A stretch of DNA of 64,000 nucleotides, taken from CBDFGN01 sp965247065. Its GTDB lineage: Bacteria; Bacteroidota; Bacteroidia; Cytophagales; Cyclobacteriaceae. The DNA is taken from contig CBDFGN010000005.1 in the NCBI GenBank assembly GCA_965247065.1, positions 248,001 through 312,000 on the forward strand, given 5' to 3'. Positions 18,202-27,367 of the stretch are shown one piece after another. The position numbers and the translations under genes were made by a program. Position 1 is the first letter of the stretch. The number at the start of each line of letters is the position of its first letter. A model generated the notes under the pieces. The model made no database searches. It saw only the letters and a program-made list of their open reading frames with translations, and had not been told where the DNA came from.

Positions 18202-20682
18202 ATGGGTTACGGTTTTTTTGAGAACATTTTAGTTTCTGATTTAGGTCCTGAGGATTCGGATGAAATGATACAATTGGTATCGCATGATGGAGAAGGGGAT
18301 TTAAGCGAGAAATCGATTCCAAGTGAATTACCTATTCTTCCTATCAAGAATACCGTTTTGTTTCCTGGAGTTATTATTCCAATTACCGTTACCCGAAAAA
18401 AGTCCATCCGGCTGGTTAGGAAGGCTTATCAGGGTGATCGCATTATTGGCGTCATCGCACAGAAAAATATGAAGGTCGAAGAACCGGGTGTGGATGACAT
18501 TTATCTGGTAGGCACTTTAGCTAAGATCATCAAAATGCTTGTTCTCCCAGATGGGAACACTACTATTATTATTCAAGGTAAGAACAGGTTCGAGGTAGAA
18601 TCCTTCAACCAGGAAGATCCTTATATAACTGCTCAGATCAAGCTTATAGAGGAGCATTTTCCCGATGTCAAGAAGAAACAAACCAAGGCGCTGATCAGAT
18701 CACTAAAGGAGGCCGCGTTTAAGATCTTGAAACTAAATCCGGACATACCCCAAGAGGCACAAGTTGCCTTAGATAGTATTGAAAGCACCCGTTTCTTAAC
18801 TCATTTTCTTTCATCAAACATTAACGCCGAAGTTTCCGACAAGCAGAAGTTGTTGGAACTGAATAATGGTACCAAACGAGCTACAATGTTATTGGAGTAC
18901 ATGCTCAAGGATATTCAGATGCTGGAGATCAAGCAGGAGATCCAAAACAAGGTACATTCCGATATAGATCAACAGCAACGTGACTATTTCCTTCGACAGC
19001 AAATAAAGGTGCTACAGGATGAATTGGGTTTTGATGGACCCGACCAGGAGATCGACGCCTTGCGAGCCAGGGGTGGACGAATGCTGTGGGGGAAGGAAAC
19101 TGCCGAACATTTTAGCAAAGAGCTGGATAAACTCTTGCGCATGAACCCAGCTTCGGCTGAGTATCCCGTGTCGATGAATTATGTTGAGCTCCTTTTGGAT
19201 TTACCGTGGGGAGATTTCACGAAGGATGACTTCGACTTAAGACGAGCCAAAGTAATTTTGGACAGGGATCACTTTGGGTTGGATAAAGTCAAAGACCGGA
19301 TCCTGGAGTACCTGGCCGTCCTCAAATTAAAGGAGGATCTTAAGGGCCCGATTCTATGTTTGTATGGCCCCCCGGGGGTGGGCAAAACTTCCCTTGGAAA
19401 ATCCATTGCTAAGGCCCTGAAAAGAAAGTATGTCAGAATGTCATTGGGAGGCATGCATGATGAGGCCGAAATTAGGGGACATCGGAAGACCTATATCGGC
19501 GCGATGCCCGGAAAGATTGTGCAAAACATTAAGAAGGCAAAATCATCCAACCCGGTATTCATTCTGGATGAGATCGACAAAGTGAGATCAGATTTCAGAG
19601 GAGATCCATCATCGGCTTTACTGGAGGTCCTTGATCCAGAACAAAACAGCACGTTTATGGACAACTACCTGGAGGTAGAGTACGACTTGTCCAAGGTGCT
19701 GTTCATAGCCACAGCCAATTCAGTGGATTCTATCCACCCTGCTCTTAAGGACCGAATGGAGGTTATAGAGATTTCTGGTTACACCAGGGAGGAGAAGCTG
19801 CAGATAGCTAAGAAGCATCTGGTCCCAAAACAGCGCAAAGAGCACGGGCTGACTACAAAGCAAGCCACGTTCGCCGAATCGGCCCTTTACAAATTGATCG
19901 ACGATTACACCCGAGAATCAGGGGTTCGAAATTTGGAAAGAAACATAGGATCGGTAATACGGAACACGGCTAAATCAATCGCTCTAGAAGAAACGTATTC
20001 AAGTCGCATCGGCGCCTCCGATATTATCGGTATTCTGGGTGTTGAAACTTACGACAATGAATTCGATCAGACAAATGAAATTCCGGGAGTGGTCACTGGG
20101 TTAGCGTGGACCCCGTTTGGGGGGGAGATTTTGTTTATAGAATCTAGCCTGAGTCGAGGTAAGGGCAAGCTAACCTTGTCGGGCCAATTGGGAGACGTTA
20201 TGAAGGAATCGGCTATGGCCGCACTGTCCTATTTGAGATCACACAGCGACCAGTTGAATATTCCTTATCAGGTGTTTGACAGTTACGATCTGCATATCCA
20301 CATTCCCGCCGGTGCAGTTCCCAAAGATGGGCCCTCAGCCGGCATCACCATTTTTACGACTCTGGCCTCAGCGTATACCCAGCGCAAAGTTAGGAATAAG
20401 ATCGCGATGACCGGCGAAATAACCTTAAGAGGTCAGGTTTTGCCAGTTGGCGGAATAAAGGAAAAGATCCTGGCTGCCAAGAGGGCCGGAATTAAGGAGA
20501 TTATCCTTTGTTCGAGGAATAAAAAGGATATCGATGAGATCAATGCCAATTACCTGAAGGACTTAAGGATCAGTTATGTCCATACGGTTGATGAGGTAAT
20601 TGAAAAGGCATTATTAAAGAGCAAAGTGAAGAATCCAGTGGAATTCGTTTTCGAGAACGGGAAGGCTGACCAAAAAGAATAA
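18202..20682 (+). CDS. lon: ATP-dependent protease Lon
   Basis: Cytosolic AAA+ protease that degrades misfolded and regulatory proteins. It has the N-terminal substrate domain (L-P-I-L-P-I-K-N-T-V-L-F-P-G start), a coiled region, the AAA+ module with Walker A G-P-P-G-V-G-K-T-S and Walker B F-I-L-D-E-I-D-K, and the C-terminal protease domain with the catalytic Ser in P-K-D-G-P-S-A-G and Lys in G-G-I-K-E-K-I-L-A-A-K. The product is 826 residues from ATG 18202; a GTG three codons earlier (18193) is the alternative start. About 50 extra residues precede the LAN domain, usual for this phylum. Confidence 0.97.
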   Translation: MGYGFFENILVSDLGPEDSDEMIQLVSHDGEGDLSEKSIPSELPILPIKNTVLFPGVIIPITVTRKKSIRLVRKAYQGDRIIGVIAQKNMKVEEPGVDDIYLVGTLAKIIKMLVLPDGNTTIIIQGKNRFEVESFNQEDPYITAQIKLIEEHFPDVKKKQTKALIRSLKEAAFKILKLNPDIPQEAQVALDSIESTRFLTHFLSSNINAEVSDKQKLLELNNGTKRATMLLEYMLKDIQMLEIKQEIQNKVHSDIDQQQRDYFLRQQIKVLQDELGFDGPDQEIDALRARGGRMLWGKETAEHFSKELDKLLRMNPASAEYPVSMNYVELLLDLPWGDFTKDDFDLRRAKVILDRDHFGLDKVKDRILEYLAVLKLKEDLKGPILCLYGPPGVGKTSLGKSIAKALKRKYVRMSLGGMHDEAEIRGHRKTYIGAMPGKIVQNIKKAKSSNPVFILDEIDKVRSDFRGDPSSALLEVLDPEQNSTFMDNYLEVEYDLSKVLFIATANSVDSIHPALKDRMEVIEISGYTREEKLQIAKKHLVPKQRKEHGLTTKQATFAESALYKLIDDYTRESGVRNLERNIGSVIRNTAKSIALEETYSSRIGASDIIGILGVETYDNEFDQTNEIPGVVTGLAWTPFGGEILFIESSLSRGKGKLTLSGQLGDVMKESAMAALSYLRSHSDQLNIPYQVFDSYDLHIHIPAGAVPKDGPSAGITIFTTLASAYTQRKVRNKIAMTGEITLRGQVLPVGGIKEKILAAKRAGIKEIILCSRNKKDIDEINANYLKDLRISYVHTVDEVIEKALLKSKVKNPVEFVFENGKADQKE

Positions 20683-20686
20683 AGTA

Positions 20687-20694
20687 TATATTTG
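20687..20694 (+). promoter_or_regulatory. Possible -7 promoter element before porQ (TATATTTG)
   Basis: TATATTTG fits TAnnTTTG and lies 45 bases before the porQ ATG, just after the lon stop. No TTG is found at the usual -33 distance. It may allow porQ-hslU expression independent of lon. Confidence 0.35.
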
Positions 20695-20739
20695 GGCCCT
20701 TTGGACAAATTTTAGCGGGTAGGCTTCGTTATCATTCTC

Positions 20740-21774
20740 ATGGCAAGAGTACTCTGGGTCCTCGTCGTAATGCTTGCTTTTAAATCCGGGTATGGCCAGA
20801 TTGGAGGTCAGAGATCGTTTGAATTTCTTAATGTTCCTACCAATGCCAGGACTGCAGGCTTGGGGAATGTTAACGTCTCCATCAAAGACCAGGATGTCAA
20901 CCTGGCTCTTCAGAACCCTGGCTTAGCAAACCCGGAGATGCATAATCAAGTATCGGCCAATTATATTTTGTACTTGGCCGATCTGACATATAGTTCTTTG
21001 ACTTACGTCCGGGAATTCGACCGTCTCGGAACTTGGACTGCCGGTCTCCAATACATGAATTACGGCAAATTCGAAGGATACGACCCGGCTGGAAGCCCCG
21101 CTGGTACTTTTGGAGCTCGAGAATTTGCTTTTGTTGTTGGGCACAGCAGCAAGGTTGGTCCGTTTGCTTTGGGGGCAAACCTGAAATTCGCAGCCTCTTC
21201 AATTGCTGGTTATTCAGCTAATGCTTTGATGATAGATCTTGGAGGTGTTTTTGAACATCCCACAGAGGACTTCAACGTAGCCCTTGTATTTAAAAATCTG
21301 GGCCTGGTGCTCGGGGATTATACCAGCCAAAGCAACTCCACTTTACCGTTCGACATCCAGATTGGAACCAGCTTTAAGCCACAACATATGCCAGCCCGTT
21401 TCTCGATCACCGCTTATAACCTCTACCAGGGGAACATCTCATATTTTGATCCATCCGGAGACGGAGAACCAGGAAAAGAGAAACCAGGAACCGTGGATAA
21501 GATATTCCGGCACTTTGTGTTTGGCACCGAGATACTGTTTAGCGACAACTTCGAATTGCGAGCGGGCTACAATCATCTAATCCGCCAGGAATTGCGGCTT
21601 CAGCAGACCTCCGGAGGTGCTGGCTTTACTTTTGGTTTTGTGGTCAGGATAAAGTCATTTGAGGCGGCCTTTTCCCGCGTTTTGTATAATGTGGCGGGCG
21701 GCGCCAACTATTTCACGTTAACGAGTAACTTGAATTCTTATTTTAAGAATAAAACCAGTACTAATAATGATTGA
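20740..21774 (+). CDS. porQ: Type IX secretion system protein PorQ
   Basis: Outer-membrane beta-barrel protein of the PorV/PorQ (FadL-like) group, part of the T9SS attachment complex that fixes cargo to the surface. The 344-residue product has a signal peptide (about 1-19, SGYG before Q), then the family start F-L-N-V-P-T-N-A-R-T-A-G-L-G-N-V and alternating-strand barrel segments to a C-terminal strand ending near Y-F-T-L-T-S-N-L-N. Its last codons overlap the start of hslU by eight bases. The window also encodes likely cargo with type B sorting domains at 42.5 and 48.1 kb. Confidence 0.9.
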   Translation: MARVLWVLVVMLAFKSGYGQIGGQRSFEFLNVPTNARTAGLGNVNVSIKDQDVNLALQNPGLANPEMHNQVSANYILYLADLTYSSLTYVREFDRLGTWTAGLQYMNYGKFEGYDPAGSPAGTFGAREFAFVVGHSSKVGPFALGANLKFAASSIAGYSANALMIDLGGVFEHPTEDFNVALVFKNLGLVLGDYTSQSNSTLPFDIQIGTSFKPQHMPARFSITAYNLYQGNISYFDPSGDGEPGKEKPGTVDKIFRHFVFGTEILFSDNFELRAGYNHLIRQELRLQQTSGGAGFTFGFVVRIKSFEAAFSRVLYNVAGGANYFTLTSNLNSYFKNKTSTNND

Positions 21775-23155
21775 GGATAAGTATTTGACCCCCCGGCAAA
21801 TTGTGGCGGAGCTTGATAAATATATAATTGGCCAGACCGATGCTAAACGCAACGTGGCCATTGCCCTGCGGAATCGGTGGCGTCGACTGAATGTAGAAAG
21901 CGATATCAAAGGTGACATAATTCCTAATAACATACTACTAATTGGATCAACTGGAGTAGGTAAGACGGAGATAGCTCGCAGATTGGCCAAGATTGCCGAT
22001 GCTCCCTTCACCAAGGTGGAGGCATCCAAATTTACCGAGGTCGGATATGTTGGGCGTGACGTCGAAAGCATGGTTCGGGATCTGGTTGATAATTCGGTAA
22101 ATCTGGTGAAGGTTCGCAAAAGAGAGGAGGTTATGGAAAGGGCTGAGCAAATTGTCGAGGACCTGATCCTTGATTCCCTGATTCCCCCTATCACCTCACA
22201 GGCAGGTTCACCTAAGATACCCAACTCTTCTCCCTCAATGCCGGAAACAGACCAGCAGCTTAACGAAAAAACCCGGGAAAGATTTCGTGAAAAAATAAGA
22301 GCTGGCGAATTAGATGATCGAAAAATAGAAATTTCGGTAAAACAGGCCTCGGCTGGAGGGATTGGAATGATTGGTGGTGGAGCTATGGATGAAGCATCGA
22401 TGATCAACCTTCAGGAGATGATCAACGGCATGATGCCCAAGAAAAGTAAGAAACGCAAAGTGACAATCTCTGAGGCGAAGAAGATTCTTTTAGAAGAGGA
22501 GTCGGCCAGGTTGATAGATATGGATGAAGTTAAAGAGGAGGCTATCCAAAAAGCCGAGAATACCGGGATAATTTTTATCGATGAGATTGACAAGATTGCT
22601 GGGGGAGGTAAACAGACCTCAGGCCCGGATGTAAGTCGGGAGGGTGTTCAGCGAGATCTTCTTCCGGTAGTGGAAGGCAGTACTGTAAGCACTAAATATG
22701 GCATCATAACTACCGACCACATCCTGTTCATTGCGGCTGGGGCCTTTCATTATGCCAAGCCCTCTGACTTGATACCTGAGTTACAAGGACGCTTTCCTAT
22801 TCGGGTAGAACTGGAAAATCTTACCCAAGACGACTTCTACCATATTCTTAAAGAGCCCAAAAATGCGTTGACCAAGCAATACCAGGCATTATTTGAGGCC
22901 GAAGGAGTAGAGTTGACGTTTTCGGATAAAACCTTGATTGAGATTGCCGAAGTCGCTTTTCAAATCAATTCGGAGATTGAGAATATTGGGGCCCGACGAT
23001 TGCATACCGTAATGAGTCGATTGCTTAACGATTTCTTGTACGACGTTCCCGATGAAATTGGGCCCAACGCAAAACTCGCCATTACCAAGCAAATGGTCAC
23101 AGAAACACTCTCCGACCTGGTGAAGGATAAAGACTTGAGTCATTATATCCTTTAA
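21767..23155 (+). CDS. hslU: HslU, ATPase subunit of the HslUV protease
   Basis: AAA+ unfoldase that feeds proteins to the HslV peptidase. The 462-residue product opens L-T-P-R-Q-I-V-A-E-L-D-K-Y-I-I-G-Q, has Walker A G-S-T-G-V-G-K-T-E, an intermediate domain (about 110-240), Walker B I-I-F-I-D-E-I-D-K, and a C-terminus D-L-S-H-Y-I-L of the kind that inserts into HslV. Translation is coupled to porQ by an eight-base overlap. No hslV is present in this window, so the partner must be elsewhere. It ends in a four-base overlap with the convergent phosphatase gene. Confidence 0.96.
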   Translation: MIEDKYLTPRQIVAELDKYIIGQTDAKRNVAIALRNRWRRLNVESDIKGDIIPNNILLIGSTGVGKTEIARRLAKIADAPFTKVEASKFTEVGYVGRDVESMVRDLVDNSVNLVKVRKREEVMERAEQIVEDLILDSLIPPITSQAGSPKIPNSSPSMPETDQQLNEKTRERFREKIRAGELDDRKIEISVKQASAGGIGMIGGGAMDEASMINLQEMINGMMPKKSKKRKVTISEAKKILLEEESARLIDMDEVKEEAIQKAENTGIIFIDEIDKIAGGGKQTSGPDVSREGVQRDLLPVVEGSTVSTKYGIITTDHILFIAAGAFHYAKPSDLIPELQGRFPIRVELENLTQDDFYHILKEPKNALTKQYQALFEAEGVELTFSDKTLIEIAEVAFQINSEIENIGARRLHTVMSRLLNDFLYDVPDEIGPNAKLAITKQMVTETLSDLVKDKDLSHYIL

Positions 23156-23652
23156 CCGCCGGATGTCTTTTTTGGGAAATCAAAGAAATCCAATCTTCCA
23201 AATTGATATTTAACATCCCGCCAGGAGGCGCAATCGAATTTGATTGCCACTATCCCAGCAGTAGGAATATTAAGCATGTTTTCTCCTGCCAGAGAATTGG
23301 CAAACCATGTGAAACCAGGGTTATGACCAAAGACCATAAGACTTGACAGTGCGTCGTCTTGCTTCTGGACAATTCGGAGAAGTTCTGCCTCGCCTGCATG
23401 GTAAATATCCCTCGAACTCTGGACAGCCTCTATCGGATAGCCTATTGCCCTCGCGATTTCATGAGCCGTGGTTAGCGCCCGGTTTGCCGGGCTGGAAAGT
23501 AGAAGATCCGGCTTAATGCCCTTGCTTCTCAACCTTTTGCCCATTTCGGGAGCATTTCTTTCGCCGCGCGAGTTTAGGGGCCGGTCGATATCGGCCAACT
23601 CCGGATAATCCCAGCTGGATTTAGCGTGTCTAACCAAATATAAAGTCTTCAT
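23152..23652 (-). CDS. SixA-type histidine phosphatase
   Basis: Histidine phosphatase superfamily, SixA-like branch, which removes phosphate from phosphohistidine or small phospho-compounds. The 166-residue product starts K-T-L-Y-L-V-R-H-A-K-S-S-W, the phosphate-binding R-H-A-K-S motif with the nucleophilic His, and has a second catalytic His in F-G-H-N-P-G-F-T. Length fits the family. The true substrate is not known. It lies 19 bases downstream of the decayed polX on the same strand, so it may have been co-transcribed with it. Confidence 0.9.
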   Translation of the reverse strand: MKTLYLVRHAKSSWDYPELADIDRPLNSRGERNAPEMGKRLRSKGIKPDLLLSSPANRALTTAHEIARAIGYPIEAVQSSRDIYHAGEAELLRIVQKQDDALSSLMVFGHNPGFTWFANSLAGENMLNIPTAGIVAIKFDCASWRDVKYQFGRLDFFDFPKKTSGG

Positions 23653-23670
23653 TACCTTGCAGTGAACGGG

Positions 23671-24188
23671 TTAATTTAGGTTTTTGGCATTTCTATTCCT
23701 AAAAAAGGAATTCAATTCACCGACCGAAAGCGTATTCAGCGTATTGGTGGCGCTAAGACCTCCTTTTCGGGCCACAAAAACTCCGTATTTCATCATATCC
23801 AGGTTTCCTTTTGATGAGAATCCGGATTGACACTGATCTTTATACCTTGCTGGGTCGCCAGCCCAATCCATCTCCAGTCAAGGTCAAGACGATAGGGGTG
23901 GGAGTTAATTTCTATGACCACGTTACTCTTGGCGCAAGCATCGAGAACTTTCTTGAGTACTTCAAACTCTCCTTCGACGTTTAAGGCATGAATGACGGCA
24001 GCAATACTCTGACCCACACCATCCAGCTGCTGAAGTTGTACCAAATCAAGATGCTCCAGTGGATCCTGAGACTTTTCCAATCTCCAGGCGGCGCTACGGT
24101 AGCTCTGAGCCTTGAACACGTTTTCATTATGAACGTCCAAAAGGTCAGCTGTGAGCTTCAGTTTGGCTATTATCTCTGCGTTTTCCAG
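23671..24188 (-). pseudogene. polX: Remnant of polX (PolX/PHP-type DNA polymerase X)
   Basis: Read on the minus strand, the first part matches the PolX N-terminal helix-hairpin region (L-L-D-V-H-N-E-N-V-F-K-A-Q-S-Y-R-S-A-A-W, then L-D-G-V-G-Q-S-I-A-A-V-I). It jumps at about 23955 directly into the end of the PHP phosphoesterase domain (V-I-E-I-N-S-H-P-Y-R-L-D-L-D-W-R-W). Roughly 380-400 residues, including the polymerase palm and most of PHP, are missing. A one-base loss in an A-run near 23811 shifts the frame before the PHP ending Y-G-V-F-V-A-R-K-G-G-L-S. A CTG stands at 24188 where homologs start with ATG. PolX is normally about 570 residues. Confidence 0.85.
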
Positions 24189-24291
24189 ATTTCGAATACG
24201 TTTGGATGCAAATCTAGGGCAATTCTTGGCAAGCCCAAACTATTGCTCGGACCCGTAACATTTCCTAAATTTTGGTCCTAAATTGTATTGT

Positions 24292-24699
24292 ATGAGATAT
24301 TGGCTAATCAAAACGGAGCCGGGAGAGTATTCCTGGGATGACCTCGTAAAATTGAAAAGAGATCACTGGGATGGGGTGAGAAACTTTCGTGCCAGGAATA
24401 ATCTTAAGGCAATGCAGGTTGGAGACTTGGCATTTTTTTACCACAGCGTGAGTGAAAAGGCCATAGTCGGAATTGCAAAGGTGGCACGCGAGCATTACCC
24501 AGACCCAACAACGGATGATGATCGTTGGGTGGTAGTGGACTTTGTCCCGGAGCGCAAATTGAAGCGACCCGTGACGCTGGTTGAGGTGAAGGCCACCCCC
24601 GAGTTATCTAACATGGCACTGGTGCGAATCAGTCGTCTTTCGGTCCAACCGGTTACCCAGGAGGAGTTTGATGCGGTAATTGAAATGAGCGAGAACTGA
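24292..24699 (+). CDS. EVE domain protein
   Basis: The 135-residue product is a single EVE domain (PUA-like fold, the family of human THYN1), which binds modified bases or nucleic acid. Family marks are the start R-Y-W-L-I-K-T-E-P-G-E-Y-S-W-D-D-L, then W-D-G-V-R-N-F-R-A-R-N-N-L and G-D-L-A-F-F-Y-H-S. I chose ATG 24292 over the TTG three codons earlier because the domain begins at once. Stand-alone EVE proteins are widespread and mostly of unknown role. Confidence 0.9.
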   Translation: MRYWLIKTEPGEYSWDDLVKLKRDHWDGVRNFRARNNLKAMQVGDLAFFYHSVSEKAIVGIAKVAREHYPDPTTDDDRWVVVDFVPERKLKRPVTLVEVKATPELSNMALVRISRLSVQPVTQEEFDAVIEMSEN

Positions 24700-24754
24700 T
24701 AATGTAGCTTTGATCTTGAGCGAGGTTGGTTTCTAGAAGTGACATTATATATTC

Positions 24755-24774
24755 TGCTAGTCCGTAAAGATACC
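24755..24774. repeat. IS1595 left terminal inverted repeat
   Basis: Left end of the element. It matches the reverse complement of 25718-25737 at 16 of 20 positions; the four mismatches fall at positions 11, 14, 15 and 16. Confidence 0.88.
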
Positions 24775-24828
24775 CAATTGACATAAGCTGTCAGAGGGCT
24801 TGGCGACCTTGTTGAAAAAAACATAGCC

Positions 24829-25716
24829 ATGAACCTTGTAGAATTTATTAAACGGTTTCCCAATGAACAGATGTGCCGTGATCATTTTCGCGAGTATCGG
24901 ATCAGGAAAGGGATTATCTGCAAGAAATGCAGTCACCCTTCGCATTATTGGCTTTCCGGAAAAGAGCAGTTTCAGTGCAAGCAATGCGGTTTTAGGACTA
25001 CCCTTCGAAGCGGTACTGTACTGCAGAGCAGCAAACTTCCATTTTGGTATTGGTACATAGCCTTTCACCTGATGAGCTCCACTAAGAAAGGGTTTTCTGC
25101 CCATGAAGTCAGAAGACAACTGGGCCACAAACGCTATGAGCCGATTTGGTTGATGATGCGCAAAATACGAGCAGCCATGGGAAAGGCCGATGGGACTCAA
25201 ACACTTGCCGGGATGGTAGAACTGGACGATGCCTATTTCGCCACCGGTACGTCCAAACGGGTTAAGAAAAGGCTTAAACGGGGCAAAGGAAGCCAAAAGA
25301 AATCAAAAGTAACTGTAATGGCGGAATCCTTTCCATTGGAAATCGACGGACGCACAGAGCATTTCTGTGGGCAGTTCAAGATGAAGGCTCACCGTTCAGA
25401 AAGCAAGGAGGCGATTCAGCAGGTCGTCAGCCAAGCCATTGATCCTGCCAGCGTTTTGTTCACTGATCAATCCACCGGTTATGTGGATTTGAAAAGCCTG
25501 GTAGATGTTCACGTGAGTTTTAAATCCTCCTGGGAGGGTGCCGATGAACTCAAATGGGTACACATAGCCATTGCAAATGCAAAGCGGACCCTGCTGGGCA
25601 TTTATCATGTTATCAAAGAAAAGTACCTTCAGTACTATTTGGATGAGTTCTGTTATAAGCTCAATCGAAGGTATTCAACCAATCTGTTTGATAATCTTGT
25701 CTTTAGCTCAGTTTAG
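24829..25716 (+). CDS. IS1595-family transposase
   Basis: The 295-residue product is a full-length IS1595/ISXO2-like transposase. An N-terminal zinc ribbon (C-K-K-C near 33 and C-K-Q-C near 54) is followed by a helical DNA-binding part and the catalytic domain. Acidic residues are visible in V-E-L-D-D-A-Y-F and V-L-F-T-D-Q-S-T-G-Y, then the A-N-A-K-R-T-L-L-G-I-Y-H block with Asn and Lys, and the family ending Y-L-D-E-F-C-Y-K-L-N-R-R. No stop or frameshift is seen, so the element could be active. Confidence 0.95.
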   Translation: MNLVEFIKRFPNEQMCRDHFREYRIRKGIICKKCSHPSHYWLSGKEQFQCKQCGFRTTLRSGTVLQSSKLPFWYWYIAFHLMSSTKKGFSAHEVRRQLGHKRYEPIWLMMRKIRAAMGKADGTQTLAGMVELDDAYFATGTSKRVKKRLKRGKGSQKKSKVTVMAESFPLEIDGRTEHFCGQFKMKAHRSESKEAIQQVVSQAIDPASVLFTDQSTGYVDLKSLVDVHVSFKSSWEGADELKWVHIAIANAKRTLLGIYHVIKEKYLQYYLDEFCYKLNRRYSTNLFDNLVFSSV

Positions 25717-25717
25717 T

Positions 25718-25737
25718 GGTACGATTGCGGACTAGCA
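25718..25737. repeat. IS1595 right terminal inverted repeat
   Basis: Right end of the element, starting two bases after the transposase stop codon; partner of 24755-24774. Confidence 0.88.
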
Positions 25738-25793
25738 TATTATTATTTGGTTAATAACTGAACATCGCAGAACGCTCTACGTCTAATCTATTA

Positions 25794-27308
25794 ATGGCCC
25801 AAGGAAAACTTCTTCTTTCTGTGGCAATGTTTCTTTTGACCTTGCCACTTCTGGCTCAGATCAGCCAGCCAAAGCGGCTAGAGTGGATGCTGGACAAGGG
25901 GGAAGACAATTACACCCTGGTATCGGCGGATGAGAATGGGATGGTACTCTTTCGGGAGGGTGAAAACCTGGATCGTGAGCGGGGATTTGAATGGCAATTC
26001 ATAAAACTCGATACCAGCCTTACGGAAACATGGAGACACTCCAGGTTTGTTAATGTTAAAAACCATTTCCTTGGTTACGATTATTTCGATAATCATTTGT
26101 ACGTTCTATTTGCGGTGGGGGAATACAGGTATGACGAATATTGGTTACTTAGGCTGAACTTGACTACCAGAGAGGAGCAACAGTTTTCGATCCGGAGGAT
26201 CATTCCCCTCGATTTGGACGACTTCCAGGTGTCGCGGGATTACCTGGTCTTCTCCGGCCAAATTAATTTCAGGCCAGTGGTCCTCCATTACAATTTCAGT
26301 AGTGGGTTGATAAAAGTGCTGCCGGGCATTTATGGGCAGAAAAGTGCTCTGGTGGAAGTCAATACAAGGGATGATCTGGAGACGTTCAACGTGATAATCA
26401 ATGAAAGAAGTTACGGAAGAAACCAGACCTTTACGGTTAATACCTTCAATTCCTCAGGTGAAATTATATATCGGAGCCGACTGAAGCCAGATATGGACTA
26501 CAGTTTAATTGAAGGCCGATCAACCCGCATCAATAGTGGTAAGCAATTCATAGCCGGCACATATGCGTACAAAAAGTCGAAGTACTCCCGGGGTTTGTTT
26601 GTAGCACGGGTGGGAACTGAGAATGAGGAATCCAAGATTCGCTATTACAACTATGCTGATCTCAAGAATTTTTTCAAGTATATGAAAAAGAAAAGAGAGG
26701 CGCGGGTCCAGGAGAAAATTGACCGAAGAAGGGAAAAAGGCAAGCGATTAAAGTTCAACTACAAACTGATGGTGCACGACATTATTGAGTTGGACAATAG
26801 CTACATTGCCATTGGAGAAGCCTACTATCCCCGGTACAGTTCGTATGGAACCTACTATTACTACACCCCTACAACCTACAATCGGTACAATTCCCGGGAT
26901 CATCATTACGCCAATTTCGATGGCTACAAGTATACACACGCGGTCATAATTGGCTTCGACAAGACCGGCAATCTCCTTTGGGATAATGTTTTTAAGATCG
27001 ATGATGTGGTTACCTTTCAATTGGAGCAGTTCGTTCAGGTGAGCATCGATGGGCAAAGGATCACCCTTTTATACAACGACGACGATCAAATACAGTCTAA
27101 GGTAATTGAAGGCGGTAAGGTGTTGGATGGCAAATCAGAGAATGATATAAAACTCCGCTTCGAGGGTGACAAATTAAGATCCAGCGACGACGACGTGGCG
27201 GGCCTTAAATTCTGGTATGATCGTTACTTTTTCGCTTACGGAGTTCAGAGAATCGCCAATTTTCAAAATAGCCGAGAGGTTTTCTATGTAAACAAAGTCA
27301 CCTACTAA
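25794..27308 (+). CDS. Secreted protein of unknown function with Tyr-rich segment
   Basis: The 504-residue product has a signal peptide (about 1-22, PLLA before Q). I do not recognise a family. The body is rich in beta strands with a repeated aromatic pattern that could form a propeller. A basic helical stretch (about 298-325, many K and R) and a Tyr-rich loop (about 342-375, with Y-Y-Y-Y-T-P-T-T-Y) stand out. No catalytic motif and no C-terminal sorting domain are visible. It probably sits in the periplasm or on the outer membrane. Confidence 0.75.
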   Translation: MAQGKLLLSVAMFLLTLPLLAQISQPKRLEWMLDKGEDNYTLVSADENGMVLFREGENLDRERGFEWQFIKLDTSLTETWRHSRFVNVKNHFLGYDYFDNHLYVLFAVGEYRYDEYWLLRLNLTTREEQQFSIRRIIPLDLDDFQVSRDYLVFSGQINFRPVVLHYNFSSGLIKVLPGIYGQKSALVEVNTRDDLETFNVIINERSYGRNQTFTVNTFNSSGEIIYRSRLKPDMDYSLIEGRSTRINSGKQFIAGTYAYKKSKYSRGLFVARVGTENEESKIRYYNYADLKNFFKYMKKKREARVQEKIDRRREKGKRLKFNYKLMVHDIIELDNSYIAIGEAYYPRYSSYGTYYYYTPTTYNRYNSRDHHYANFDGYKYTHAVIIGFDKTGNLLWDNVFKIDDVVTFQLEQFVQVSIDGQRITLLYNDDDQIQSKVIEGGKVLDGKSENDIKLRFEGDKLRSSDDDVAGLKFWYDRYFFAYGVQRIANFQNSREVFYVNKVTY

Positions 27309-27346
27309 CAACCTTCCTGCTTGTTAAATATTCTAACTCTTTTGCA

Positions 27347-27354
27347 TATATTTG
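27347..27354 (+). promoter_or_regulatory. Likely promoter of pyrR-pyrB (TATATTTG)
   Basis: TATATTTG matches TAnnTTTG; a TTG lies 23 bases upstream as a possible, somewhat distant -33 element. It ends 13 bases before the pyrR ATG, which leaves no room for a PyrR-type attenuator in the leader. Confidence 0.5.
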
Positions 27355-27367
27355 AGGGTCTATTACT

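Larger units (their letters stand above)
24755..25737 (+). mobile_element. Complete IS1595-family insertion sequence
   Basis: A 983-base element with 20-base terminal inverted repeats (24755-24774 and 25718-25737) matching at 16 of 20 positions, the outer ten perfectly (TGCTAGTCCG). It holds one transposase gene. It lies between the EVE gene and the next gene and breaks neither. No exact 8-base target duplication is evident: the flanks are AT-rich (TATATATT left, TATTATTA right), which blurs the edge. Confidence 0.88.

Noticed and set aside
21718..22407. Long (229-codon) open frame antisense to hslU
   Set aside because: Low-complexity Ser/Arg/Ile composition typical of a shadow frame; hslU is certain on the other strand.
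24700..25793. IS1595 insertion disrupting a gene
   Set aside because: Both flanks are intergenic; the EVE gene and the following gene are intact.
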